From Rhodanobacter sp. LX-99 (lineage in GTDB: Bacteria > Pseudomonadota > Gammaproteobacteria > Xanthomonadales > Rhodanobacteraceae): DNA of 64,000 nt. The position numbers and the translations under genes were made by a program. Where the stretch lies: positions 124,001-188,000 of the forward strand of contig NZ_JAHFVL010000001.1 in NCBI RefSeq assembly GCF_018599185.1, in the 5' to 3' direction. The first letter of the stretch is position 1; each line of letters begins with the position of its first letter. Under the pieces are notes generated by a model that saw only the letters and a program-made list of their open reading frames with translations, had not been told where the DNA came from and searched no databases. Shown in pieces: positions 44,154 through 53,122 of the stretch.

Positions 44154-46811
44154 TCAGTCGCCGTTCTGCGCCAACCAGGCGTCGATCGCCGGCAGCCGTT
44201 CGTTGCGGATCATCATGCGGTACTTGATGTTCGCGACGGTGGCGTCGGCGGCGCGACGCGAGCCGGTGGCAATGTAAGCATCGGCGTAGGCCTTGATCTT
44301 GCCGATCATCGCCGGGTCGAACGAGGCGCCACCCAGGCGCGGGTAATAGCGGCTGCGCGAGGTCGAGTCGACCAGCGTATCCACCTTGGCGCGGTGCGCC
44401 AGCGCGAAGTCGAACGCCATCTCGGGATGCTGGTAGGCGGCGATGCCGATCATGCCGGCGCTGTTGGTCGCTCCCGGCTCGTCGGTGATGGCCAGCTCCA
44501 GCGCGCGCCGGGCCAGGGCGTCATCGTCGGCATAGGACAGCAGCGAGTACAGCTGGTCCTTGATCAGCGGGGTCTTCTCCGCCTTCGCCATCGCGTGCAG
44601 CCGGTCCCAGGTGGCGGCGTCGGCGTGCCTGGCCACGATCGCGAAGATGGTCTTGCGCAACGCCGCGGGCACGGCCTGCGGATCATGTTCCTGTGCCGCG
44701 AAGCGACGGCGCGCCTCGTTGATGACCCCGCTGTCGCCCAGGTTGCCCAGCGCGCCGATCAGCTGCGTGCGCAGGATCGCCACCGGATCGCTCTCGCCCG
44801 GCTTCGCCTCCCAGCCGATGCGTGCGAACACCGGCGCCAGCCGCTTCACCGCGAACGCGCGGAAGCGCGCCTGGCGTGCGGTATCGCCGCGGTAGTAGTT
44901 GTCCAGGCCGTCGAGGGTGCCTGCGATCTCGCCCCAGATCTGCGGGTCGACATCGGCCGGGGTGGCCTGGACCAGGTCCAGGTAGGTCGATGCGTTCTGC
45001 AGGCCGGCCATGCCCAGCGCCCAGGTGTCGCTCATCAGGCCGAGCTGGTCGATCGGCGCGAGCCTGGCGAACGCGCCCTTGATCGCGGCGAACTGGGCCG
45101 GCGCGTACAGCGTGCGGTAGTAGCCGCTCTGCCCTGCATTCACGATCACCGGCGCGCAGCCGGGCACCGTCAGGGTGGCCTTGCCGTCGGTCACCAGGGT
45201 GCTCGCCGGCGCGCCACCGATGCCCTGCGCGATCACCGGCACGTGCCAGCCCAGCGGCTTCTTGTCCGGGCGGTCCTTGGTGAATTCGCCCTGGCTCAGT
45301 TTCAGCGTGGTCCTGCCGCCGCTGCACGCGGCCGCGTCCACGCGGATCAGCGGGATGCCCGGCTGCAGGGTGAAGTCGTGCGCGATCGCGGTGATCGGCT
45401 TGCCCGCCACCGCCTGCACCTCGCGCCACAGGTCGTCGGACCGGGTGTTGCCGTAGGCGTGCGCCTTGATGTAGTTGCGCACGCCGGCGCGCCAGGTGTC
45501 GGCGCCCACGTAGCCTTCCAGCATGCGGATCACCGCCTCGCCCTTGGCATAGGTGATCGAGTCGAACGCCTGGCTGGCCTGCTCCACCGTCTCCACGTGC
45601 TGCACCACCGGATGCGTGGTCACCGCCGCGTCCTGCGACATCGCCGACTCGCGCGTGCCCACCGCATCCAGCGCGGTATTCCATTCCGGGTGCAGCTTCT
45701 CGGTGGTGCGCGCGGCCATCCACGAGGCGAAGCCCTCGTTCAGCCACAGGTCGTCCCACCAATGCATCGTCACCAGGTCGCCGAACCACTGGTGCGCCAT
45801 CTCGTGCGCGGCGGTGTTGAAGACCGCCTGCTTGTCGGCCTGGGTCGAGATGGCGGGGTTCAGCAGCAGCGCGTATTCGAAGGTGTAGATCGCGCCCCAG
45901 TTCTCCATCGCCGAGAAGAACTGGCTGCGCCCCGGCGAGGCGATGTTGTCCAGCTTCGGCAGCGGGTACGGCACGCCGAAGTAGTCGTTGTACTCGCGCA
46001 GCACGGCCGAGGACGACGCCAGCGCGAAGCCGGCCTGCGACGCCAGCCCCTTCTGCGTGATCACGCCGATCTCGGTGCCGTCGGTCATGGCGGTGGCGCG
46101 GTCGAACTCGCCCAGGCCGAAGAACAGCAGGTAGGTGGACATCTTCGGCGACGGCTGGAAACGCACGCGGACCAGGCCGTTGCCGAGGTCCGCGGTCGAC
46201 GCCGCCGGCATGTTGCTCACCGCCATCTCGCCCCTGGGTACGGTCACTTCGAGGTCGAACGTGGCCTTGTACGCCGGCTCGTCCCACGACGGAATGAAGC
46301 GGCGCGCGTCGGAATTCTCGAACTGGGTATACAGCGCGCGCCGCTTGCCCGCCCGGGTGTCGTAGTCGATCGCGAACAGGCCGGTGGCCTGGGTGCCGAT
46401 CTTGCCGGTGTAGCTCATCGCCAGCTTGTAGTTGCCCGGTGGCAGCGCGCGGTCGAAGGTGAAGGTGGCCGTCTGCGCCTGCGCGTCCACCGATACCCTG
46501 GGGTCGGCCACCGCCATCCGCAGCCGCGTCGGCGTCAGGTGCACCGAGGAGAACGCCATGTCGATCGCGTTCAGCGTGATGCTGGTGGTCGGCTGCAGCA
46601 CGTCGACCGTCACCGTGACCTTGCCGTCGAAACTCAGCTTGTCCGCATGCGGCGTCACCGCCACGTCGTAGTGGCTGGGCCGCACGGTGCGCGGCAGCTG
46701 GGTGGTGGCGAGATCCGCCGTGGACGCGGCAGCGGGCGTTTCGGCCACGGCCGTCATCGAGACACCGGCGAGCGCCAGGGCAATCGCGGAAACCAGCAAG
46801 GTGCTGCGCAT
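44154..46811 (-). CDS. M1-family aminopeptidase, exported
   Basis: The 885-residue zinc aminopeptidase has a signal peptide (residues 1-23, MRSTLLVSAIALALAGVSMTAVAE). The zinc site is HEMAH at 336-340 with Glu359 (LNEGFASW) 19 residues on. The substrate-binding GAMEN motif appears as SAMEN (300-304). An ERAP1-like C-terminal helical domain follows (about 550-885). It probably degrades peptides in the periplasm or outside; no lipobox is seen. ATG 46811 is chosen for the signal peptide. It is divergent from the cyclase-like gene. Confidence 0.93.
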   Translation of the reverse strand: MRSTLLVSAIALALAGVSMTAVAETPAAASTADLATTQLPRTVRPSHYDVAVTPHADKLSFDGKVTVTVDVLQPTTSITLNAIDMAFSSVHLTPTRLRMAVADPRVSVDAQAQTATFTFDRALPPGNYKLAMSYTGKIGTQATGLFAIDYDTRAGKRRALYTQFENSDARRFIPSWDEPAYKATFDLEVTVPRGEMAVSNMPAASTADLGNGLVRVRFQPSPKMSTYLLFFGLGEFDRATAMTDGTEIGVITQKGLASQAGFALASSSAVLREYNDYFGVPYPLPKLDNIASPGRSQFFSAMENWGAIYTFEYALLLNPAISTQADKQAVFNTAAHEMAHQWFGDLVTMHWWDDLWLNEGFASWMAARTTEKLHPEWNTALDAVGTRESAMSQDAAVTTHPVVQHVETVEQASQAFDSITYAKGEAVIRMLEGYVGADTWRAGVRNYIKAHAYGNTRSDDLWREVQAVAGKPITAIAHDFTLQPGIPLIRVDAAACSGGRTTLKLSQGEFTKDRPDKKPLGWHVPVIAQGIGGAPASTLVTDGKATLTVPGCAPVIVNAGQSGYYRTLYAPAQFAAIKGAFARLAPIDQLGLMSDTWALGMAGLQNASTYLDLVQATPADVDPQIWGEIAGTLDGLDNYYRGDTARQARFRAFAVKRLAPVFARIGWEAKPGESDPVAILRTQLIGALGNLGDSGVINEARRRFAAQEHDPQAVPAALRKTIFAIVARHADAATWDRLHAMAKAEKTPLIKDQLYSLLSYADDDALARRALELAITDEPGATNSAGMIGIAAYQHPEMAFDFALAHRAKVDTLVDSTSRSRYYPRLGGASFDPAMIGKIKAYADAYIATGSRRAADATVANIKYRMMIRNERLPAIDAWLAQNGD

Positions 46812-47061
46812 GAGAGTCCTTCCATGTGGATCGAGGGAGTAGGTGGCCAGCCATGGGGAGGACCGACGGCCCTCCCCACGCTGCGCGATAGTGGGGCGCC
46901 GGGCCACCCGTCGGATACGGCCGGAAGTCATGCCCTGGATGGCGCATGCCAGCCGGACGAACCGCGGCCGGTCGACGACAGGCAATCGCGCTATATTCCG
47001 TGGCACGCACGGCCGCCACCAAGGTCGTCGCGGGCAGCCAGAAGATTTCGCGGGAGGCACC

Positions 47062-48510
47062 GTGATCGAATGGATCGAATATGCCAAGATCGCCGGCGCC
47101 TTCATCGGCGCCTGCGGCATCGCCACGCTGGCCAAGCTCTATCACGACAAGGTCGTGACCGGCAAAGACACCGAGCTGAAGATCAAGGAAGCCGAGATCA
47201 CCCGCCTGGAGGCTGATCTGCTGAAGGCGCAGTCGCGCGCCAAGAGCGCCGAGGAAGACGGCGTCCCCGCCCACCGCGACCTGATCCGGCTGCGCGCGCA
47301 ACTCACCGAAATGATCGAGAGCCTGGCCGGCACCCTGCGTGCGCAGGCCGCGTCGCTCTATATCCCGGTGTTCAACGCCGGCGACGAAAAGACCGCCTCG
47401 CCGCGCAGCTTCGCCTTTGTCGCCGCCTGGAACATTGATCCCGGCGCCACTGCAGCCATCCTCAAGATGAAACTGGTCGAGAGCTGGACCGTCGTCGGCG
47501 AATGCTGGGACAAGGCCGCCCTGATCGGCAGCAACAACCTGCAGGCCAACGTCCGCCACGTCGCTTCATACGACAAGCAGTCCGGCTTCGTGCCGATGCA
47601 CACACTGGTGTCGCCGGTGCGCTGGCAGGGCCGGCAGATCGGCATCGTGCAGGTCTTCAACAAGACCCTGCCGGGCAACGCCTACAGCCTCGACGAGCAG
47701 GGCTTCCAGGGCGACGACCGCAGGCAACTGCTCGAAACCCTGCAGGAAACCAGCGACGCCGGCATGGCGGGCACGCTGCATTATTTCCAGTCCAACCCCG
47801 AAGCCATGCGCGTGCTCGGGCTGCAAGACGAACTGAACCTCGAGAACGCGGTGATCATGTATGTCGACCTTACCCAATCGTCGGCATTGTTCGACGAGCT
47901 GCCGCTGATTGATGCGGCGCGCCTGATCAACCGCTTCAGCCAGAACATCTACAAGCGGATCGGCCCGTTTTCCGGCATCGTTGAAAAATTCAATGGCGAC
48001 GGAACGCTGATCCGCTTTCATTACGTCGGCTTTGACAGCCATGCGCCGATGAGCAATCCGGTTTTGCGGGCGATCTGCGCCGCCGCCGATCTGCTCGGCG
48101 GGTTCAGGGCTTTCAAGGCCCAGCGCTGGCAGGGCCTGGCGGCAGACGTCGCCGAGGCGGTGAAGCTGCGCATCACCATCGCGCTGGGCCCGGTGGTATC
48201 GACCAATATGGGGCCGCAACAGTTCCAGACGCCTACGGTGATGGGCCAGTGCGTCAACCGTTCGGCCAAGATGGTCACCTTTGCACCGCGCGACCGCGAC
48301 GTGATGCTGGTCGACGACAACGTGAGCAAGGCGCTAAAGCAGATCGACGAGCATTACGTCGCCGCGCTGACCGCCTTCGACAGCTGGTCGTCCGACGCTG
48401 CCCGGCTATCGCCCAGCCTCGCCGGCCATCGGTATTTCGAGGTGGCGCCCGAGCCGTTCCGGCTTGCCGCCATGGAGTTCCGCCAGCCCCCGTACGCGCA
48501 CGCGCCGTAG
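47062..48510 (+). CDS. Membrane-anchored class III cyclase-like protein with GAF-like domain
   Basis: The 482-residue protein has a weak N-terminal membrane helix (about 8-24), a coiled coil (about 35-75, KIKEAEITRLEADLLKAQSRAKSAEED), a GAF-like domain (about 80-225, LRAQAASLYIPVF ... VSPVRWQGRQIGIVQVFNK), and a class III nucleotide cyclase homology domain (about 260-440). Metal aspartates are Asp269 (MYVDLTQSS) and Asp313 (FNGDGTLIRF). In the transition-state pair Asn399 is present, but Arg is replaced by Lys403 (CVNRSAK). Cyclic nucleotide synthesis is thus possible but unproven. Start GTG 47062 follows GGGAGGCACC. An earlier ATG frame through 46843 has no support. Confidence 0.78.
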   Translation: MIEWIEYAKIAGAFIGACGIATLAKLYHDKVVTGKDTELKIKEAEITRLEADLLKAQSRAKSAEEDGVPAHRDLIRLRAQLTEMIESLAGTLRAQAASLYIPVFNAGDEKTASPRSFAFVAAWNIDPGATAAILKMKLVESWTVVGECWDKAALIGSNNLQANVRHVASYDKQSGFVPMHTLVSPVRWQGRQIGIVQVFNKTLPGNAYSLDEQGFQGDDRRQLLETLQETSDAGMAGTLHYFQSNPEAMRVLGLQDELNLENAVIMYVDLTQSSALFDELPLIDAARLINRFSQNIYKRIGPFSGIVEKFNGDGTLIRFHYVGFDSHAPMSNPVLRAICAAADLLGGFRAFKAQRWQGLAADVAEAVKLRITIALGPVVSTNMGPQQFQTPTVMGQCVNRSAKMVTFAPRDRDVMLVDDNVSKALKQIDEHYVAALTAFDSWSSDAARLSPSLAGHRYFEVAPEPFRLAAMEFRQPPYAHAP

Positions 48511-48734
48511 CCGCTCCGCAGCGGACAAACCCCGCCCGTTTGCAGCGGCAGCTACTCCTTCACCGCGCCTGTGCCAACGTCCCGGGCCATCCCCGCGCCA
48601 GGCGGGCGCCGCCATCGCTGCCGACGCCATCCCGCCAGACAGACAAGTACGAAGCCGCAGATCGGGCCGCTGCGTCTTCACGCTCCACGATCCCGCCAGC
48701 GCTATGCTGCGCTGGTCAGCCGAGGGGTACCGCC

Positions 48735-49934
48735 ATGAGCGATTACGCACCCGTCACCGTTGCCCGACGATCCACTTTCGCGCCACCGCCCAGGGCCGTC
48801 CGGCTGCAGCGCAAATGCAGCTGCGGCACGCACAGCCACGGTGAAGCCGAATGCGGCACGTGCGCGGGGAAGCGCCACGGCGTGCAGCGCCGGCTTGCCG
48901 CCGGATCCGTCCACGACGCGCTCGAACGCGAAGCCGATCGCATCGCCGATCGCGTGACAGCCAGCCCCGCTTCAGTGCGCGGCAGCGCAGTGCCGGCCAT
49001 CCAGCGGTACGCCATCGGCCATGCCGCCAGCGCAGAAGTCCCCGACAGCGTCGGCCACGCCCTCGCCGGCGCGGGGGCGCCACTTCCGGCGGACGTGCGC
49101 CAACCCATGGAGGAACGTTTCGGCCACGACTTCTCCACCGTCCGCGTGCACACGGACGCGACGGCCCGGCAATCCGCACGTGACGTCGACGCGCAGGCTT
49201 ACACCGTCGGCCACGACGTGGTGTTCGCCGCCGGACGCTACGCGCCGCACACGCGCGAAGGCCGGCACCTGCTGGCGCACGAACTGACCCACGTCGTGCA
49301 GCAGGCGCAAGGCACCCGCCTGCAGCGCAAGCCGGACGACAAACCCAAACCGGCGGACAAGGACAAGGCCGCGCCGGCGAACTTCAAGGGCTGCAACGAC
49401 GACCGCAGGAAGCTGGTCGAGTCGGCGATCAAGCGCGCGGGCGAACTCGCCGCACGCGCACTGGTCGCGCTGAACCGGGACTTCCCGATGAGCTGGGAGG
49501 GCACCGCCATGAACAAACACTTCGGCAGCCTGCCATCGAGCGATCTGGACATCGTCAAGGACCGCTTCAAGCGCGCCCAGGGCGAAGCGGCTTCGAAAGC
49601 CTATACCTGCGCCCCGAAAGACGTGAAGAGCGCGGAGGGCGGCAAGATCCTCGACCCCTGCGCCGAAGCCGAATGCCCCGGCAGCAAGATCACCATCTAC
49701 CCGCAATTCGGCTCGGAAACCTGCAAGGACGCCGGCGCCATCCTGCTGCACGAAGTCATCCACAACCTCGGCGGCTGCGGCGACACCGACGTCAAGGACA
49801 AGAACTACCCCACCCTGCACCCCGAAGACAACGCCTACTCCTACGAGCATTACGCCGTCGACGTGGCCGCCGGTGCGAAGGCTCCCGATACGCTGAAGAA
49901 GCGCGACCCCCAGGCGCCGAAAGCCAGGCTTTGA
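48735..49934 (+). CDS. DUF4157 (eCIS core) protein with second metalloprotease domain
   Basis: The 399-residue protein lacks a signal peptide. An N-terminal cysteine cluster (Cys28-x-Cys30 ... Cys40-x-x-Cys43) precedes the DUF4157 domain (about 115-190: PLPADVRQPMEERFGHDFSTVRVHTD ... LLAHELTHVVQQ, HELTH at 182-186). A Lys/Pro linker leads to a second domain with HEVIH at 339-343 followed by GGCGDTD, resembling aspzincin (M35-like) proteases. DUF4157 domains often mark cargo of extracellular contractile injection systems, but no such structural genes are in the window. Substrate and activity are unknown. Confidence 0.82.
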   Translation: MSDYAPVTVARRSTFAPPPRAVRLQRKCSCGTHSHGEAECGTCAGKRHGVQRRLAAGSVHDALEREADRIADRVTASPASVRGSAVPAIQRYAIGHAASAEVPDSVGHALAGAGAPLPADVRQPMEERFGHDFSTVRVHTDATARQSARDVDAQAYTVGHDVVFAAGRYAPHTREGRHLLAHELTHVVQQAQGTRLQRKPDDKPKPADKDKAAPANFKGCNDDRRKLVESAIKRAGELAARALVALNRDFPMSWEGTAMNKHFGSLPSSDLDIVKDRFKRAQGEAASKAYTCAPKDVKSAEGGKILDPCAEAECPGSKITIYPQFGSETCKDAGAILLHEVIHNLGGCGDTDVKDKNYPTLHPEDNAYSYEHYAVDVAAGAKAPDTLKKRDPQAPKARL

Positions 49935-49992
49935 CGGCGCCGTCCAAATGGCGGGCAACAGATACGCTTTCGTGCTGCCGCCGCACCCGGAA

Positions 49993-50259
49993 TTACTCCT
50001 CCGGCTCCGGCTGCATCTTCGCCAGCACCTCTTCCAGGTCGGCGATCACCGTTTCCAGCGCCTCGTGCAGTTGTCCCTGGCGGTCCATCAGGTCGGCGAG
50101 CTTCTCCGCCTGCTTGAGCTTGGACAATTCTCCGTCGAACAGCAGCCAAGCCGCCGTCAGCGCTTCCACGTTGTTCTTCGAGTAATGCCGCATCTCCTTG
50201 AGCTGCGCCACCGTATCGGCGATGTAGCCGGCCGGCGTCTTCGCATTTTCATCGGACAT
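49993..50259 (-). CDS. Small helical protein of unknown function
   Basis: The 88-residue acidic protein is predicted helical throughout: TPAGYIADTVAQLKEMRHYSKNNVEALTAAWLLFDGELSKLKQAEKLADLMDRQGQLHEALETVIADLEEVLAKM, with a Pro/Glu tail. It has no signal peptide or membrane segment. AGGAGGAACCCTTCC lies before ATG 50259, so translation is well supported. It converges with the DUF4157 gene, the stops being 58 bases apart. I do not recognise the family. Confidence 0.7.
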   Translation of the reverse strand: MSDENAKTPAGYIADTVAQLKEMRHYSKNNVEALTAAWLLFDGELSKLKQAEKLADLMDRQGQLHEALETVIADLEEVLAKMQPEPEE

Positions 50260-50403
50260 GGAAGGGTTCCTCCTGGCAGCCCGACGTATCGGGCCGTTCG
50301 TCCTGACGGTAGCGACGCCGATGCGAAGTGCGAGTCAACGTCCTGCTCAGGACTCGTTGTCCGTCACGACAGCAGGGGCGACGCGTGACGACACGCCGCG
50401 TAC

Positions 50404-51156
50404 CTAGCGCCAGCCGGCGTCGCGCGCCGCGCGCTCCTGCTGCGCATCGAACACATTGCCGCGCAAACGCGCGTCGACCGCGGCCTGCACCGCGGGCGGC
50501 AAGGCACTCGCCGCCTGGCGCAGTTCGCCGCCTTCCGGCAAGGTCGCCGCCGTGAGCACGGGCAGCACCCAGCCCGCACTCTCGTGACAGGCAAGGCCGG
50601 CTCGCGCCGGCGGGGAGCGCAATACGAAGGTGCGGCAGATGCGTCCGTCGCCACTGCGGAAACTCAAGCCGATGGCGACCGGCGCATTCGCCTTCGGTTC
50701 GCTCGCCAGCGTCTCGTCGAGCGCACGGGTCAAGGCGCCGGCGGCGAATGACTGGCCGCCCTGCATGCGCACCAGATCGCCGCCTGGCTGCCACCACCAC
50801 AAGGCCACGGCGAGCAGCGCCACCGATGCGGCCAGCGCGGCGCCCGGCACAAACCAGCGACGGGTCACGCGGCGGCGGGTCGTACCATGCCCGCCCGTCG
50901 GCACGACGCGCGGCGCGGCCGATATCGCCGCCTGCGCGGATCGCGGCTGCAGCAAGGCGGACAAACGCGCCGGCACCGGCTCGTCGAGCACCGGATCGAA
51001 CGCAGCGCGCAGCTGCGCACGCACGTCGCGCGCCTGCTGCACGCGGCGGGCGAGCGCGGCATCGTGCGCCAGCGCCGCCTCGATGCGCGCGGCACTGGCC
51101 GCGTCGAGTTCGCCGTCCACGTAAGCCTGCAAGGTGTCGTCGTCGATCGGGTTCAT
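50404..51156 (-). CDS. Anti-sigma factor, membrane-anchored
   Basis: The 250-residue protein has an N-terminal zinc-finger-less anti-sigma region (DDDTLQAYVDGELDAASAARIEAALAHDAALARRVQ), one membrane helix (about 103-122, VPGAALAASVALLAVALWWW) and a periplasmic domain (about 125-250) with GRICRTFVL and GLACHES cysteines. The ATG overlaps the sigma gene stop by four bases, so the pair is coupled. It likely holds the sigma factor at the membrane until an envelope signal is sensed. Confidence 0.88.
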   Translation of the reverse strand: MNPIDDDTLQAYVDGELDAASAARIEAALAHDAALARRVQQARDVRAQLRAAFDPVLDEPVPARLSALLQPRSAQAAISAAPRVVPTGGHGTTRRRVTRRWFVPGAALAASVALLAVALWWWQPGGDLVRMQGGQSFAAGALTRALDETLASEPKANAPVAIGLSFRSGDGRICRTFVLRSPPARAGLACHESAGWVLPVLTAATLPEGGELRQAASALPPAVQAAVDARLRGNVFDAQQERAARDAGWR

Positions 51157-51644
51157 GTGTCTTTCCCAAGATGGGCCTGCAAGGTGGCGCGGGCGCGGGC
51201 CAGGCGGCTGGTGACGGTGCCCACCGGCACTTCCAGCAGCTCGGCGGCCTCGCCGTACGACATGCCCTCGACCAGCACCAGGGCCACCACTTCGCGATGG
51301 TCCGGCGGCAACGCCGCCAGCGCCATCGCCAATTCCAGTTGCTGCGCGGGCTGTGCGCTGGCACGGTCGGCGGCCATCTCGCCGGCTTCCTCGGGCGCGA
51401 ACAGGTGTTGCGACCTGCCGCGCGCGCGCAACTCGTCCCGCCAGGCGTTGCGCGCGATCGCGAACACCCACTTGTCCAGCGCGGCATCCGGCCGCCACTG
51501 CGCGGCCCGGGCCAGGGCGCGCTCCAGCACGATCTGCACCAGGTCGTCGGCGTCGGCAACCTGCCCGGCCAGCGCCCGCGCCAGGCGACGCAGGCGCGGC
51601 AGCAGCGGGATCAGTCCTTCGCGCACGGCGTCGCTCGAATTCAC
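51153..51644 (-). CDS. ECF-family RNA polymerase sigma factor
   Basis: The 163-residue protein has region 2 (LVQIVLERALARAAQWRPDAALDKWVFAIARNAWRDELR) and region 4 helix-turn-helix (LPPDHREVVALVLVEGMSYGEAAELLEVPVGTVTSRLARARATLQ). It lacks region 3, as in ECF sigma factors. The start is GTG 51644 after GGAAGGTGAT; an ATG two bases away is in another frame. It is divergent from the S8 protease gene, which may be a target. Confidence 0.94.
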   Translation of the reverse strand: MNSSDAVREGLIPLLPRLRRLARALAGQVADADDLVQIVLERALARAAQWRPDAALDKWVFAIARNAWRDELRARGRSQHLFAPEEAGEMAADRASAQPAQQLELAMALAALPPDHREVVALVLVEGMSYGEAAELLEVPVGTVTSRLARARATLQAHLGKDT

Positions 51645-51666
51645 GCATCACCTTCCATTACGTCCG

Positions 51667-51687
51667 GAGGGAAGGATTCCTTCCCTC
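51667..51687. promoter_or_regulatory. 10-base inverted repeat between the sigma factor and S8 protease genes
   Basis: GAGGGAAGGA and TCCTTCCCTC flank a single base in the 121-base divergent spacer. It has no T run in either direction and may be an operator or an RNA hairpin. Which of these is unknown. Confidence 0.5.
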
Positions 51688-51765
51688 GCCCGCACCGGCA
51701 CAGTTCGAGGGCGTAAAGCGGGCCAATGCTAGCATCCGACCCGGTTGCTCCCGAGGTCGTTGACC

Positions 51766-53016
51766 ATGCCCCTGCACCGCCGCCCGTCCGCCCTGCTCGT
51801 TCCGTTGCTGGCCATCGCGCTGGCCGCGGCCGGCGCGACGCCTGCGCGGGCGCAGGTACTGGGGCCTGTGCAGGGCCTGCCGAACATGCAGATACCCGAC
51901 GTGGGCCTGCCGCGCGTGGTTCCCGCCACGCCCTTGCGCAGCGTGGACGACCTGTTGCGCGGATCGCTGGCCCTCACGCGAAAACTGCAGATCGACGCGC
52001 TGCGACGCAGCGAGCCCCGACGCGTCGATGTCGATCCCCACGGCGCGCCGATCCTGCGCGGCGAATTTCTCGCCATGGGCCTGTCGGATGCGCAACGCGA
52101 TGCGGTACGGGCGCTGGGTTTCAGCGTGGATCGCGCGACGCCGGCGGACGCGACGCTGGGGCTGGACTTCGTGGTGCTGCACGACACCCGCAGTCGCCGC
52201 ACGGCCAAGGCCATGCGCGTCCTGCAGCAGGCAGCGCCGGACGCGACGTTCACCTACCAGCACCTCTACCTGCCCGCGGGCGATGGCGACGTGGCCAACG
52301 CAACCAGCTCGGCGGCTCCGCCGTCCAGTGCACCGACGCGACGCGTGGGGCTGATCGACGGCGGCGTCGACCCGGCCGACCCCGCGTTCGCACGCGCGCG
52401 CATCGAACAGCATGGCTGCAAGACGGCCACCGTATCGCGGCACGGCACCGCGGTTGCCGCGCGCCTCGTCGACGGCGATCCGGACACGCTGTACGCCGCC
52501 GACCTGTGGTGCGGCGACGCGGTCGGCGGCGCCACCTCGAACCTCGTGGACGCGCTCGCGTGGATGGCGCGCGAGCGCGTGGCGGTGATCAACATCAGCC
52601 TGGTCGGGCCCGACAACCCGGTGCTTGCGCGCGCGGTGCAGGCGATGATCGCGCGCGGCCACGTGCTGGTCAGCGCGGTCGGCAACGACGGACCCGCCGC
52701 GCCGCCGCTGTTTCCTGCGGCGTATCCGGGCGTGATCGGCGTCAGCGGCGTCGACGCGCACGATCGCGTGCTGCCCGAATCCGGCAGTGGCGACCAGGTG
52801 GACTTCTGCGCATCCGGCGTGGTCGGCAGCGGCCGCGACGCGCTGCGCGGCACCTCGTTCGCGGCGCCGATCGCGGCGCGAAAAGCCGCCCGCTTGCTGG
52901 ACTCTCCCCGCGCGAGCGCCGCGGCGCAGGTGCAGCAGCAACTGATCGGCGAGGCCCGCCCCCTCGGCGCCCCGGGCCACGACCCGCGCTACGGCTACGG
53001 CCTGCTGTCGCCCTGA
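51766..53016 (+). CDS. Secreted S8-family serine protease (subtilase)
   Basis: The 416-residue protein has a signal peptide cleaved after ARA (residue 29). A pro-region spans about 30-185 and includes an inhibitor-like segment (FLAMGLSDAQRDAVRALGFSVDRA ... LDFVVLHDTRS). The catalytic domain has Asp198 (GLIDGGVD), His226 (SRHGTAVAA), Ser364 (GTSFAAPIAA) and oxyanion Asn307 (AVGNDG). It is smaller than many secreted subtilases. GAGGTCGTTGACC precedes ATG 51766. It is divergent from the ECF sigma gene, and a low-complexity secreted protein follows. Confidence 0.92.
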   Translation: MPLHRRPSALLVPLLAIALAAAGATPARAQVLGPVQGLPNMQIPDVGLPRVVPATPLRSVDDLLRGSLALTRKLQIDALRRSEPRRVDVDPHGAPILRGEFLAMGLSDAQRDAVRALGFSVDRATPADATLGLDFVVLHDTRSRRTAKAMRVLQQAAPDATFTYQHLYLPAGDGDVANATSSAAPPSSAPTRRVGLIDGGVDPADPAFARARIEQHGCKTATVSRHGTAVAARLVDGDPDTLYAADLWCGDAVGGATSNLVDALAWMARERVAVINISLVGPDNPVLARAVQAMIARGHVLVSAVGNDGPAAPPLFPAAYPGVIGVSGVDAHDRVLPESGSGDQVDFCASGVVGSGRDALRGTSFAAPIAARKAARLLDSPRASAAAQVQQQLIGEARPLGAPGHDPRYGYGLLSP

Positions 53017-53122
53017 ACCTGAATGAAAACCGACCGCCGCCCGCCGGTATGGAAGGATCCCCAAGCCATGGACGTACAGGACTCTGGAAGCCGCGGATCC
53101 GCCGCTGGCAGGAGGTCCTCCC

